NCBI RefSeq assembly: GCF_028369055.1
Contig: NZ_JAQNCZ010000005.1
Location: forward strand, 62,001-126,000
Length of the DNA stretch: 64,000 nt
Direction of reading: 5' to 3'
Origin: Cognatishimia sp. SS12
GTDB lineage: Bacteria; Pseudomonadota; Alphaproteobacteria; Rhodobacterales; Rhodobacteraceae
Shown here: positions 1-9,809 of the stretch, piece by piece
Layout: every line of letters begins with the position of its first letter
Numbering within the stretch: the first letter of the stretch is position 1
Program-made: the position numbers and the translations under genes
Notes under the pieces: generated by a model
What the model saw: only the letters and a program-made list of their open reading frames with translations
Told to the model about the DNA's origin: nothing
Database searches by the model: none

Positions 1-246
1 CAGCGCGCGGCGAAACGGATGATCCTCGGCAAACCAGCCCTCGGCGATGCTGATCCCAGCCGCAGCCTCGCCGGTTTTCACCGCTTCGGGCGCATCCAGC
101 GCATAGAGCCCGCGCCCGGCATGGGTTTCGATATAGCTCATCGGTTTGGGCTTTTGCCCCATATAGGCGATCATGGCACAGAGAAGCGCGTGCTTTTGCA
201 CATCCGCCATGTTCCCGGCGTGATAGATATGTTGATAACTCAGCAT
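1..246 (-). CDS. rlmJ: 23S rRNA (adenine2030-N6)-methyltransferase RlmJ, 5' part only
   Basis: The first 82 codons of a leftward gene are present; the rest lies beyond the window edge. The protein begins MLSYQHIYHAGNMADVQKH, the N-terminal signature of RlmJ (formerly YhiR/ComJ), and continues with an ETHAGRGLYALD segment that resembles the SAM-binding region of this family. RlmJ methylates A2030 of 23S rRNA. The start is the ATG complementary to 244-246. It is transcribed divergently from mreB across a 255-bp gap. Identification rests on the N-terminus alone, but that is very distinctive. Confidence 0.85.
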   Translation of the reverse strand, partial: MLSYQHIYHAGNMADVQKHALLCAMIAYMGQKPKPMSYIETHAGRGLYALDAPEAVKTGEAAAGISIAEGWFAEDHPFRRAL

Positions 247-404
247 GACGGCTCCCGTTCTTTGCGGCTGCATATCGCAGAATCGACGGGCGCGACAGGG
301 CCGGTTGTCGCAGGCCCGAGGCATATTCAGCCCCCCGGCACGATGGGTTTTTCGCCTTGGGTCAGAAAGACGGCGGATTAACGCTGATTTCCCGCGCCGC
401 AGAC

Positions 405-433
405 TTCCACAGGCCCCGCGCTCTGCTTATAAG
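405..433 (+). promoter_or_regulatory. possible mreB promoter
   Basis: A TATAAG hexamer lies at 428-433, about 70 nt before the mreB start. The only candidate -35 at normal spacing (TTCCAC, 405-410) is poor. The 255-bp rlmJ-mreB gap must hold both divergent promoters; I see nothing else distinctive in it. This is weak pattern evidence. Confidence 0.25.
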
Positions 434-480
434 AAAACCGTCCGCCTCACCCAGAGTCGCGGACCAATTTCGAATCGTAA

Positions 481-1542
<1,062 letters not shown>

Positions 1543-1558
1543 CCGCAAGTTTGACTTG

Positions 1559-1578
1559 GCGGGCACGGGGCTGCCCGC
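1559..1578 (+). terminator. hairpin between mreB and mreC, possible attenuator
   Basis: A 7-bp perfect stem (GCGGGCA at 1559-1565 pairing with TGCCCGC at 1572-1578, 6-nt loop) follows the mreB stop and is followed by TTAGACTTTT. The T-run is interrupted, so this is more likely a partial terminator or an mRNA-stabilising hairpin than a full stop. Confidence 0.4.
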
Positions 1579-1617
1579 TTAGACTTTTGTAGATTGTTGT
1601 TCTGAACCGGAGGACCC

Positions 1618-2505
1618 ATGGCCCGAGACAGGACCCAAGGCGAAGACTACGTCGCCCCGCTGCGGCGGCTCTTGGTGGGTATTCTCATTGCGTTTCTGTT
1701 GGCGATCTTCCTGCTTTGGCGGATCGACAGCCCGCGCGTTGAGCGGTTTCGCGCGATGATCACCGATCAATTTGTCCCGTCTTTTGAATGGGTTATGACG
1801 CCGGTTACTGGCACTATCAACCTGATGCGCGATTTCCAAAGCTATCAGCGCGTGGTGGAGCAGAACAAAGAATTGCGCCGCGAGCTGCAGCAGATGAAGG
1901 CCTGGAAAGAGGCGGCGCTGCAATTGGAACAGGAAAACGCCCGCCTGCTGGATCTCAACAATGTGCGGCTTGATCCGCGCCTGACCTTTGTGACTGGCGT
2001 GGTTCTGGCCGACAGTGGCTCGCCCTTTCGGCAGTCTGTGCTGCTGAATATCGGCGCGCGCGACGGCATTGTGGATGGCTGGGCGGCGATGGATGGCATC
2101 GGCCTTGTGGGCCGCATTTCCGGCGTGGGGGAGACGACCGCGCGTGTCATTCTGCTAACCGACAGCTCCTCGCGTATTCCGGCCATGATCCAGCCCTCGG
2201 GGCAGACAGCCCTGATTGTGGGTGACAATTCCCTCGCGCCGCATGTGGATTTCTTGGAGAACCCGGACCAGGTGCGCCCCGGCGACCGGGTGGTCTCCTC
2301 CGGTGATGGCGGGGTCTTTCCGCCCGGCCTGCTGATTGGGCAGGTGGCGTCAGATCCAAATGGCCGCCTGCGTGTGCGCCTCGCGGCGGATTACGAGCGG
2401 CTCGAATTTCTGCGCGTGCTGCGCGATCATGGCAAGGAAAAGATCGAAAAGCCCGGCGGGCTGATCGTGCCCGAAGATGTGGTTGTGGGGCCAAGTGATG
2501 GCTGA
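1618..2505 (+). CDS. mreC: rod shape-determining protein MreC
   Basis: 295-aa bitopic inner-membrane protein of the elongasome. There is one N-terminal membrane segment (about residues 16-36, LLVGILIAFLLAIFLLW), then a coiled-coil stretch (about 75-115, QNKELRRELQQMKAWKEAALQLEQENARLLDL), then the periplasmic beta-rich domain with VNIGARDGI-like and GDRVVSSGDGGVFPPGLLIGQV motifs typical of MreC. A good ribosome-binding site (GGAGG) precedes the ATG. The last bases overlap mreD. Confidence 0.95.
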   Translation: MARDRTQGEDYVAPLRRLLVGILIAFLLAIFLLWRIDSPRVERFRAMITDQFVPSFEWVMTPVTGTINLMRDFQSYQRVVEQNKELRRELQQMKAWKEAALQLEQENARLLDLNNVRLDPRLTFVTGVVLADSGSPFRQSVLLNIGARDGIVDGWAAMDGIGLVGRISGVGETTARVILLTDSSSRIPAMIQPSGQTALIVGDNSLAPHVDFLENPDQVRPGDRVVSSGDGGVFPPGLLIGQVASDPNGRLRVRLAADYERLEFLRVLRDHGKEKIEKPGGLIVPEDVVVGPSDG

Positions 2506-3037
2506 GAGTGCGGGTACCAAACTCTGGATCATGCGCACGGCCTTCGCCCTCTTGGCGCTCTTGATCCTTTATTGGCAGCTGTTGCCACTGGAAACGGTAC
2601 CGCGCCGCTGGACCGGCCCAGATCTGTTGCTGGTCCTCTGCGCGCTTTGGGCCATTCGCCGTCCGGTCTATGCACCGCCCTTGCTGATTGGGACGGTCAT
2701 GTTGCTGGCAGATTTTCTGCTTGGGCGCGGCCCGGGGCTGTTTGCGGCGCTGACGGTCTTTGTCTGCGAGAAGCTGCGCAACCGCAGCCTCACGACCAAC
2801 GACATGCCGTTTACCCTTGAATGGCTCACGGCGGCGGGCGGCATGATCGCCGTGATCATCGGTCATCGCATCGTCACTTCATTCGTTCTGCTGGAGCAAT
2901 CGTCGCTCGGCCTTACGCTTATTCAACTGATCATGACCGTATTGGCCTACCCCCTTGTGGCCGGCTTTTGCCAGCTGTTTTTGGGTCTGCGCAAAGCCGC
3001 GCCACATGAGCGCGACGGATTGGCAGGGCGCGCATGA
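2498..3037 (+). CDS. mreD: rod shape-determining protein MreD
   Basis: 179-aa polytopic membrane protein with about five hydrophobic segments. MreD is poorly conserved in sequence; the call relies on size, hydrophobicity, the KLWIMRTAFALLALLILYWQLLPL N-terminal segment and position between mreC and pbp2. The chosen ATG (2498) overlaps the mreC stop by 8 nt; a longer reading from 2477 would overlap further with no visible ribosome-binding site. Its stop overlaps the next start as ATGA. It works with MreB, MreC, PBP2 and RodA. Confidence 0.9.
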   Translation: MAESAGTKLWIMRTAFALLALLILYWQLLPLETVPRRWTGPDLLLVLCALWAIRRPVYAPPLLIGTVMLLADFLLGRGPGLFAALTVFVCEKLRNRSLTTNDMPFTLEWLTAAGGMIAVIIGHRIVTSFVLLEQSSLGLTLIQLIMTVLAYPLVAGFCQLFLGLRKAAPHERDGLAGRA

Positions 3038-4980
3038 AGCGGCCCGGCGCAGATACCAGCGCAGCGCAGCAGCGCATGACGCGCAGAGGCTTGCTCTTGG
3101 GTGGCGCGCAACTGGGCTTCATGGCGTTGCTCGGCCTGCGCATGCGCCATTTGCAAGTTGAGCAAGCCGACGAATACCGGCTGCTGGCCGAAGAAAACCG
3201 CATCAATATTCGCCTTATCGCCCCGGCGCGCGGGGAAATTTATGATCGCAACGGTGTGGTCATCGCCGAGAATGAGCCCAGCTATCGGATCACCATCGTG
3301 CGCGAGGATGCCGGGAATGTGGATGAGGTCATCAAGAACCTCTCGACCCTGATCGAACTGGATGACAGCGAACTCAACCGCGCCATGACCGAAATGAAGC
3401 GCTCTCCGCCATTTCTGCCCATTACCGTGGCCGAACGCATCAGCTGGGAAGAGATGTCGCGTGTGGCCGTCAACGCCCCCGCCCTGCCCGGTGTCACGCC
3501 CGAGGTTGGCCTGTCACGCAAATATCCACATAGCCATGATTTCGCGCATGTGATCGGCTATGTCGGTCCGGTGTCAGACTATGACCTGTCCAAGATCGAA
3601 GACCCCGATCAACTGCTGCTGATCCCGCGGTTTCAGATCGGCAAGGTCGGGCTTGAGGCGAAGATCGAAGAAAAGCTGCGCGGCAAAGCGGGCACCAAAC
3701 GGGTGGAGGTCAACGCCGTGGGCCGCGTCATGCGCGAGCTGGATCGCCGCGAGGGTCAAGCGGGTGACGATCTGCAGCTGACGATAGATCAAAAGCTTCA
3801 GAGTTACATTCAGGCGCGATTGGGCGAGGAAAGCGCGGCCGCCGTGGTCATGGATTGCAAAAGCGGCGAAATTCTTGCGATCAACTCAGCGCCAAGTTTC
3901 GACCCGAACCTCTTTGTGCGTGGTATTTCGGTCGCTGACTATGCCGCGCTGACGGAAAACGATCACCGCCCGCTGGCGACAAAATCCGTGCAGGGCACCT
4001 ACCCGCCCGGCTCGACCTTTAAAATGGTCACGGCGCTGGCCGCGCTGGAACATGGGGTGATCAATTCGGACAATACAGTCTGGTGCCCCGGCCATCTGCA
4101 GGTGTCCAACCGGCGCTTTCACTGCTGGAAGCGCGGTGGCCACGGGCACATGAACCTGGAAACGGCGCTGCGCGAAAGCTGCGATGTCTATTTCTATGAA
4201 ATCGCGCTTGAGGTCGGGATCGACAATATCACTGATATGGCCAACCGGCTGGGGCTGGGCATCCGCCACAATATTCCCATGTCAGCGGTGGCCAGCGGGC
4301 TGACCCCGACCAAAGCCTGGAAGCAGCGGAATCGCGAAAACCCCTGGGTCGTCGGGGATACGGCCAATGCCTCGATCGGGCAGGGTTTTGTGCTGACCTC
4401 CCCACTCCAACTTGCGGTGATGACCGCGCGGCTGGCCTCCGGCAAGGCGGTGGAGCCACGGTTGGTGAAATCCATCAATGGCATTGATCAGACCGTGCCA
4501 GCCGAAGAGATCCCGGATCTTGAGGTCAACCCAAACCATTTACGGCTGGTGCGAAAAGCCATGTTTGCCGTGTCCAACCATCGGCGCGGCACGGCCTATA
4601 GTAAGCGCATCATTGCAGATGAATTCCGGCTGGCTGGCAAAACCGGCACCAGCCAGGTGCGCAATATCACCGCCGCCGAACGGCGCGCCGGGGTGATCCG
4701 CAACGAGGACCTGCCTTGGGGGCGGCGCGATCACGGGCTGTTCGTCAATTTTGCCCCCTATGACGATCCGCAGATTGCGGTGGCTGTCATCATCGAACAT
4801 GGCGGCGGCTCCAGCGCGGCCACACCCGTCGCGCGCGACATCACCTTGCAAGCGCTCTACGGGGGCGATCCCCCGCTTGAGGCCTATCCCGCCAAGGACC
4901 GCGACGCGATCAAAGCCCAGCAGGAACGCCTGCGCCAAGAGTTCCCCAATCTGGCTGCCAGCAAGAGGGACCGTGCATGA
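3034..4980 (+). CDS. mrdA: penicillin-binding protein 2 (elongasome DD-transpeptidase)
   Basis: 648-aa class B penicillin-binding protein that cross-links peptidoglycan during elongation. An N-terminal membrane anchor follows an arginine-containing tail (RRGLLLGGAQLGFMALLGLR). A dimerisation domain with RGEIYDRNG follows, then the transpeptidase domain with the active-site tetrad S327-T-F-K330 in PGSTFKMV, an ESCD (SxN-like) motif and K536-T-G-T. The gene overlaps mreD and rodA by ATGA, so translation is probably coupled. Confidence 0.96.
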   Translation: MKRPGADTSAAQQRMTRRGLLLGGAQLGFMALLGLRMRHLQVEQADEYRLLAEENRINIRLIAPARGEIYDRNGVVIAENEPSYRITIVREDAGNVDEVIKNLSTLIELDDSELNRAMTEMKRSPPFLPITVAERISWEEMSRVAVNAPALPGVTPEVGLSRKYPHSHDFAHVIGYVGPVSDYDLSKIEDPDQLLLIPRFQIGKVGLEAKIEEKLRGKAGTKRVEVNAVGRVMRELDRREGQAGDDLQLTIDQKLQSYIQARLGEESAAAVVMDCKSGEILAINSAPSFDPNLFVRGISVADYAALTENDHRPLATKSVQGTYPPGSTFKMVTALAALEHGVINSDNTVWCPGHLQVSNRRFHCWKRGGHGHMNLETALRESCDVYFYEIALEVGIDNITDMANRLGLGIRHNIPMSAVASGLTPTKAWKQRNRENPWVVGDTANASIGQGFVLTSPLQLAVMTARLASGKAVEPRLVKSINGIDQTVPAEEIPDLEVNPNHLRLVRKAMFAVSNHRRGTAYSKRIIADEFRLAGKTGTSQVRNITAAERRAGVIRNEDLPWGRRDHGLFVNFAPYDDPQIAVAVIIEHGGGSSAATPVARDITLQALYGGDPPLEAYPAKDRDAIKAQQERLRQEFPNLAASKRDRA

Positions 4981-6116
4981 GTTATCTTGAGTACTCCGTC
5001 AAATCGGTGCCCACGGGGTTTCGCAAGATCCTGTACCTGAACTGGCCGCTGGTTCTGCTGCTGATATCGGTGGCGAGCGTTGGCTTTCTGATGCTCTATT
5101 CCGTGGCCGGCGGATCCTTCAGCCCCTGGGCGGCAGCGCAGATGAAACGCTTTGTTATGGGCATGGGGCTGATGTTCGTCATCGCAATGGTGCCGATCTG
5201 GTTCTGGCGCAATGTCTCTGGCGTGCTTTATGCCGGATCGCTGGTGCTCCTCGTGCTGGTTGAGATGATGGGCACCGTGCAGATGGGGGCGCAGCGCTGG
5301 ATCGACCTTGGGTTTATGCGCCTGCAGCCCTCAGAATTGATGAAGATCACGCTCGTGATGTTTCTGGCCTCTTATTATGACTGGCTACCGCTCAACAAAA
5401 CTTCGCGCCCTTTATGGATACTGTTGCCAATCGTGATCATTTTGATCCCGACCTTTCTGGTCCTGCGGCAACCTGACCTTGGCACATCCTTGCTGCTGTT
5501 GATGGGCGGAGCGTCGGTGATGTTCATGGCCGGTCTGCACTGGGGCTATTTCGCCGCTGTCTTTGCCATGGGCGCTGGTCTGATCACGGCGGTGTTTCAG
5601 TCGCGGGGCACCGAATGGCAGCTCTTGAAAGACTATCAATACCGCCGGATTGACACGTTTCTGGACCCGGCGACTGACCCTCTGGGGGCGGGCTATCACA
5701 TCACCCAATCCAAGATCGCGCTGGGATCTGGCGGCTGGACCGGGCGCGGGTTCATGCAGGGCACGCAGAGCCGGCTGAACTTTCTGCCCGAAAAGCACAC
5801 TGATTTCATCTTTACCACGCTGGCCGAAGAATTCGGCTTTGTCGGAGCCTTTTCTTTGCTGAGTCTTTACGCGCTGGTCATCGCCTTCTGCCTTTGGTCG
5901 GCGCTGTCCAACAAGGACCGGTTTTCCGCGCTGATGACCGTTGGCATCGCCAGTACGTTTTTCCTGTTTTTCGCGGTCAATATGTCGATGGTGATGGGGA
6001 TGGCCCCGGTGGTGGGTGTGCCGCTGCCCATGGTCAGCTATGGCGGATCAGCGATGCTGGTGCTGCTGGTGGCCTTTGGCATGGTCCAAAGCGCCCATGT
6101 GCACCGACCGCGCTAA
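4977..6116 (+). CDS. rodA: peptidoglycan glycosyltransferase RodA
   Basis: 379-aa SEDS-family membrane glycosyltransferase that polymerises lipid II and partners PBP2. About ten membrane segments are visible. SEDS motifs include MGAQRWIDLGFMRLQPSELMKITLVMFLA, LRQPDLGTSLLLL and the C-terminal PLPMVSYGGSAMLVLLVAFGM. The ATG overlaps the mrdA stop. The TAA stop interlocks with the TAG of the convergent LysR gene (shared CTAA at 6113-6116), leaving no room for a terminator outside the coding sequence. Confidence 0.96.
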   Translation: MSYLEYSVKSVPTGFRKILYLNWPLVLLLISVASVGFLMLYSVAGGSFSPWAAAQMKRFVMGMGLMFVIAMVPIWFWRNVSGVLYAGSLVLLVLVEMMGTVQMGAQRWIDLGFMRLQPSELMKITLVMFLASYYDWLPLNKTSRPLWILLPIVIILIPTFLVLRQPDLGTSLLLLMGGASVMFMAGLHWGYFAAVFAMGAGLITAVFQSRGTEWQLLKDYQYRRIDTFLDPATDPLGAGYHITQSKIALGSGGWTGRGFMQGTQSRLNFLPEKHTDFIFTTLAEEFGFVGAFSLLSLYALVIAFCLWSALSNKDRFSALMTVGIASTFFLFFAVNMSMVMGMAPVVGVPLPMVSYGGSAMLVLLVAFGMVQSAHVHRPR

Positions 6117-6940
6117 GCCACGCCAAGCGCGCGCTTGAGCTGCTTTGTCAGCGGCGAGCGCGCGTCTCGCTGCCAATAGATCAAACCAATGGTTCTTTCA
6201 TGGCCCAGCGGCACAAACGTCGTCCCAGCCGTGTCTGGGAGCCCTTCCCAATCCGGCAACACCGCCTGCCCCAAGCCCTGGATCACAATCTGCGCGATGA
6301 CTTCAGGTGCATCCATCTCGCAGATCACATTCGGATCAGAGTCGCTTTCCAGCAACGCCTTCCAACATTGCGCTCCGCCCCAAGAGTTGCGATCATAAAC
6401 GACATAAGGTGCAGAGGCTGCGTGATTGCGCTGCCGAAAAATACCAATTTTCTGCGCTGCCAATCTATCAAAGCGTAGCGCCTTTGGGAGAGCAAAAGGC
6501 GGCTTCACAATGATCGCAGCATCCAGACGCCGCTCCCTTACGGCATCGTAAAGCTCTTCTGACGTCCCAGGCGAAACCTGCAAAGTTACCTCCGGGGCTT
6601 GACTGTTCAGATGTGACACCAATTTCGAACCATATTGGCCAAGCGCTGTCGAAATCGCGCCGAACCGAAGAACACCCGTGAGCGTATCGGCCGCCAATAG
6701 GCGTGCCATGTCGCGCTGAATATCCAACATTCCCTGCATGGATGGTATCAACGCCTGTCCTTCCGAGGTTATCGCGGTATGCCGGCCTTCGCGCGTAACA
6801 AGTTTCACACCGAGTTCCGCTTCAAGCGCGGCCAGCCGCTGCGAGACCGCGGCAGCCGTCACCGACTGACGACGAGCGGTGGCGGCAATAGACTTCTCCT
6901 TCGCGACAAGGAGAAAGCTTTCTACAAATCTCAAATCCAT
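6113..6940 (-). CDS. LysR-family transcriptional regulator
   Basis: 275-aa regulator with an N-terminal winged helix-turn-helix (MDLRFVESFLLVAKEKSIAATARRQSVTAAAVSQRLAALEAELGVKL) and a substrate-binding co-inducer domain from about residue 90. It is divergent from the VOC protein and GhrA-type reductase, which are the most likely targets by the usual LysR arrangement. The intervening 93 bp is AT-rich compared with flanking DNA. The ligand is unknown; neighbours hint at a small aldehyde or 2-oxoacid. Confidence 0.85.
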   Translation of the reverse strand: MDLRFVESFLLVAKEKSIAATARRQSVTAAAVSQRLAALEAELGVKLVTREGRHTAITSEGQALIPSMQGMLDIQRDMARLLAADTLTGVLRFGAISTALGQYGSKLVSHLNSQAPEVTLQVSPGTSEELYDAVRERRLDAAIIVKPPFALPKALRFDRLAAQKIGIFRQRNHAASAPYVVYDRNSWGGAQCWKALLESDSDPNVICEMDAPEVIAQIVIQGLGQAVLPDWEGLPDTAGTTFVPLGHERTIGLIYWQRDARSPLTKQLKRALGVA

Positions 6941-7033
6941 AGAAATTCTTATGCCAGAACAAACAAAACTAAGCTAACCTAAATTATGAGATTGGCGGTA
7001 AACCTCTTGCAGACCCCTAAAGTAGGAATACCG

Positions 7034-7444
7034 ATGTTCGCTTTTCACCTTGCCATAAATGTTACCGATCTAGACGAAGCACGCCAATTTTACGGAGGCC
7101 TTCTTGGATGCCTGGAAGGGCGTTCAGCCGAAAATTGGGTCGACTTTGACTTCTTTGGTCATCAGCTCTCACTCCACCTCGGCGAACCGCTGCAGGTGGC
7201 GAAAACGGGCACGGTCGGTGATCACAAGGTACCCATGCCGCATTTCGGTGTGATTTTGACGCTGCAGGACTGGCGCACACTCGCCAAGAAACTTTCAAAT
7301 GCAGGCGTGAACTTCGAGATTGCCCCGCAAATTCGATTTGAAGGCCAACCTGGGGAGCAGGCAACCATGTTTTTCTATGATCCATCCGGTAATCCCGTCG
7401 AGATCAAGGGCTTCAAACAGGAAAGCGGAGTCTTCTCACAGTGA
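7034..7444 (+). CDS. VOC-family (glyoxalase/bleomycin resistance) protein
   Basis: 136-aa single vicinal-oxygen-chelate domain protein. The N-terminal FHLAINVTDLDEARQFYGGLLGC and the C-terminal FFYDPSGNPVEIKGF are the two halves of the betaalphabetabetabeta repeat; His4 (FAFHL) and Glu in VEIKG are candidate metal ligands. The start at 7034 has a GTAGGAAT ribosome-binding site 7-8 nt upstream and fits the family N-terminus; an ATG at 6986 would add 16 unlikely residues. It overlaps the following reductase gene by 4 nt (GTGA). The substrate is not predictable. Confidence 0.8.
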   Translation: MFAFHLAINVTDLDEARQFYGGLLGCLEGRSAENWVDFDFFGHQLSLHLGEPLQVAKTGTVGDHKVPMPHFGVILTLQDWRTLAKKLSNAGVNFEIAPQIRFEGQPGEQATMFFYDPSGNPVEIKGFKQESGVFSQ

Positions 7445-8370
7445 TCAATGTTCTTTTTGCCGCTGGGCCGGAAAACTGGGCCGATTACCAAGCCCCTCTT
7501 CGGGCGTGCTTTGCCCGAGAGGATCTGAATGTCGCGCTCAGCACGTCGCATGCTGCAGCCGAGACCGACTATATCATCTATGCCCCCAGCGGTCCGCTGC
7601 AGGATTTTTCGCCTTACCGAAACTGCAAAGCCGTGCTCAGCCTCTGGGCCGGGGTGGAGCGGATTGTCGGCAACCAAAGCCTGACCATGCCGCTGTGCCG
7701 GATGGTGGATCCGGGCCTTACGCAGGGCATGGTGGAATGGGTCAGCGGCCATTGCCTGCGCTATCATCTGAATATTGATGGAACGCTATCGCGGCAGTCC
7801 GGCGCGTGGGATCGATATGTGCCCCCCTTGGCGTCCGAACGGCGTGTGACCGTGCTGGGACTGGGGCAATTGGGGCAGGCCTGCGCCACAGCTTTGGCGC
7901 GCATTGGCTTTGACGTCACCGGATGGGCCCGCAGCGCCAAAGCGATCGCAGGGGTACGCTGTTTGCATGGCGTTGATGGGCTAAGCGACGCGCTGCGCAC
8001 TGCGGAGATTCTGGTGCTCTTGCTGCCGGACACGCCGGACACCGACACTCTGATCAACGCCCAACGCTTGGCGCAGCTGCCGCAAGGCGCGCGAATCCTC
8101 AACCCCGGGCGCGGCACTTTGATTGACGACGCGGCGTTGCTGGCGGCGCTCGATCGCGATCATATCGCCCATGCCACGCTGGATGTGTTTCGCCAAGAAC
8201 CGCTGCCGCCCGATCATTTGTATTGGGCGCACCCCAATGTGACCGTCACGCCGCATATCGCCGCAGAAACCCGCCCCGAGACGGCGGCCAGGGTGATTGC
8301 CGAAAACATCCGCCGCAGCGAATCCGGCGAACCGCTGCTCTACCTCGTGGATCGGGCGCTGGGATACTAG
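7441..8370 (+). CDS. ghrA: glyoxylate/hydroxypyruvate reductase A-type dehydrogenase
   Basis: 309-aa NAD(P)-dependent D-2-hydroxyacid dehydrogenase. The Rossmann motif VTVLGLGQLGQACATALARIGFDVTGWARS, the ILNPGRGTLIDD segment with its likely catalytic Arg, and the TVTPHIAAETRPETAA segment with the catalytic His are all present; the N-terminus (MINVLFAAGPENWADY) is typical of the GhrA branch. The start is GTG, overlapping the VOC stop, so the two are co-translated. The stop interlocks with that of sseB through CTAG. It likely reduces glyoxylate or hydroxypyruvate, which fits a serine or ethylmalonyl-CoA pathway organism. Confidence 0.85.
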   Translation: MINVLFAAGPENWADYQAPLRACFAREDLNVALSTSHAAAETDYIIYAPSGPLQDFSPYRNCKAVLSLWAGVERIVGNQSLTMPLCRMVDPGLTQGMVEWVSGHCLRYHLNIDGTLSRQSGAWDRYVPPLASERRVTVLGLGQLGQACATALARIGFDVTGWARSAKAIAGVRCLHGVDGLSDALRTAEILVLLLPDTPDTDTLINAQRLAQLPQGARILNPGRGTLIDDAALLAALDRDHIAHATLDVFRQEPLPPDHLYWAHPNVTVTPHIAAETRPETAARVIAENIRRSESGEPLLYLVDRALGY

Positions 8371-9155
8371 CGCAGTTTTGGCGGCTTTTCGGGGTCCGAG
8401 CCCGGCGCGACCGGCACATAGTCGGTCGTTGTCTGAGGCTCGGGCAAATCAAACCGCAGCCCGACGCGCGCCATCTGCGCGGCAATGGGGTCGCTGGCCT
8501 CAAAAAAACCGACATCCAGACGGCCCGCCTCGATCCCACTGAAGGTCAAGGCCTCTGAGACCGCCTTGGCCAGCGCATCGCGCGCTTCGGGCACGGCGCC
8601 AACAAAGCCAAGCATATGCGAGCGCGCACCGCTGTCATAGGTGATGCCCACGAGATAGGCCCAGCGCGCCAGACCTGTCGCGGTCGACAGCTTGGCGTCC
8701 AGCGCAGTGATAAGCTCTTCGGGCAGCCCGGCGGGCGGGGTAAGCGTATCGATACGGCTTTCGACCTCATCCGGTGCATGTGCAAGCGTCTGCACCAGCC
8801 AGTCCAGCGCTTCATTCGGGATCATGATGGACGAGGGTGCGACCTCAAGGTTGACGCCCAGCCCGATGCCCGAGGGCGCGAGCATCTGGGCGATCATGCG
8901 GCCCGACAGCGCCGCATAGGGGGCCGGTCGCCCGACAAAGTTTGCGAGCCGCTCATCGGTGTCAAACACCAGCACAAATTGCTGGCCCTGTGTTTCAAAG
9001 ACGTCCGGGCTGATCTTGTCATCTTCCGGTTCCTTGTCGAGCAGCACAAACAGCTCTGCATCTGCCAGACGCTCAAAGAAACGCAGGCGCGCAGCGTCAT
9101 CCTCTGGCGCGGCCTCCATCGCGGCATGGGCGTGGTCAAGCGGTGTCTCGGTCAT
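8367..9155 (-). CDS. SseB-family protein
   Basis: 262-aa soluble protein related to SseB ('enhanced serine sensitivity'), with the N-terminal SseB-type domain (about residues 20-135, RLRFFERLADAELFVLL...FVLVFDTDERLANFVG) and a second conserved region at 150-240. Its biochemical role is unknown. The start overlaps the stop of the upstream uracil-DNA glycosylase gene as ATGA, so they form a two-gene operon. Confidence 0.75.
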   Translation of the reverse strand: MTETPLDHAHAAMEAAPEDDAARLRFFERLADAELFVLLDKEPEDDKISPDVFETQGQQFVLVFDTDERLANFVGRPAPYAALSGRMIAQMLAPSGIGLGVNLEVAPSSIMIPNEALDWLVQTLAHAPDEVESRIDTLTPPAGLPEELITALDAKLSTATGLARWAYLVGITYDSGARSHMLGFVGAVPEARDALAKAVSEALTFSGIEAGRLDVGFFEASDPIAAQMARVGLRFDLPEPQTTTDYVPVAPGSDPEKPPKLR

Positions 9156-9736
9156 GTCAGGGCCTCCGTCACCGCTGCGCGCAAAGACGGCAGCAGATCG
9201 GTTTCAAACCAGGGGTTTTTCTTCAGCCACCCAGTATTGCGCCAGGACGGATGAGGCAAGGGAAAGACGCGCGGCGCATGTGCGGCCCAATTGCGCACCG
9301 TTTCGGTGACCGGGCCGCTGCCCAGGTGCCATTTCTGCGCATAGCCCCCCACCAATAGCGTCAACCGCACATCCGCCAGATGCGCCAAAACATCCGCCCG
9401 CCAGGTCCGCGCGCAGATCGGGGGCGGCGGAAGATCGGCCCCCTTGGCGTTGTAGCCGGGAAAACAAAACGCCATGGGCAGAATGGCAATGCGGCTTTGA
9501 TCATAGAAAATCGTCTCATCCACCCCCATCCAAAGGCGCAGACGATCCCCCGAAGGATCGGTAAAGGGACGGCCCGAGGCATGCACACGCGCGCCAGGGG
9601 CCTGCCCTGCGATCAGGATGCGCGCGCCAGGTTGAAACCAGACCACCGGGCGCGGCTGATGCGCGGTTGCCGTTGCCGCAAAGCGCGCGGCGCAAAGACG
9701 GCAATCACGGATCTGCGATGTCAGATCTTGGGTCAA
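9152..9736 (-). CDS. uracil-DNA glycosylase family protein
   Basis: 194-aa protein with the fold motifs of the small uracil-DNA-glycosylase family: ILIAGQAPGARVHASGRPFTDPSGDRLRLWMG (the GQAPG active-site loop) and FPLPHPSWRNTGWLKKNPWF (the HPS loop). An N-terminal Cys pair (CRLCAARF) recalls the [4Fe-4S]-type enzymes, but I do not see a complete four-Cys set. No in-frame ATG fits; the start appears to be TTG at 9736 with AGGAGG about 12 nt upstream. It heads the operon with sseB. Confidence 0.78.
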   Translation of the reverse strand: MTQDLTSQIRDCRLCAARFAATATAHQPRPVVWFQPGARILIAGQAPGARVHASGRPFTDPSGDRLRLWMGVDETIFYDQSRIAILPMAFCFPGYNAKGADLPPPPICARTWRADVLAHLADVRLTLLVGGYAQKWHLGSGPVTETVRNWAAHAPRVFPLPHPSWRNTGWLKKNPWFETDLLPSLRAAVTEALT

Positions 9737-9809
9737 CGCGCGGCGCGCCTCCTGTCAGGGTCATGCCCCTTGGCATAGAGCAATCGCGCGGCAGGGCCTA
9801 GAGGTTTGC

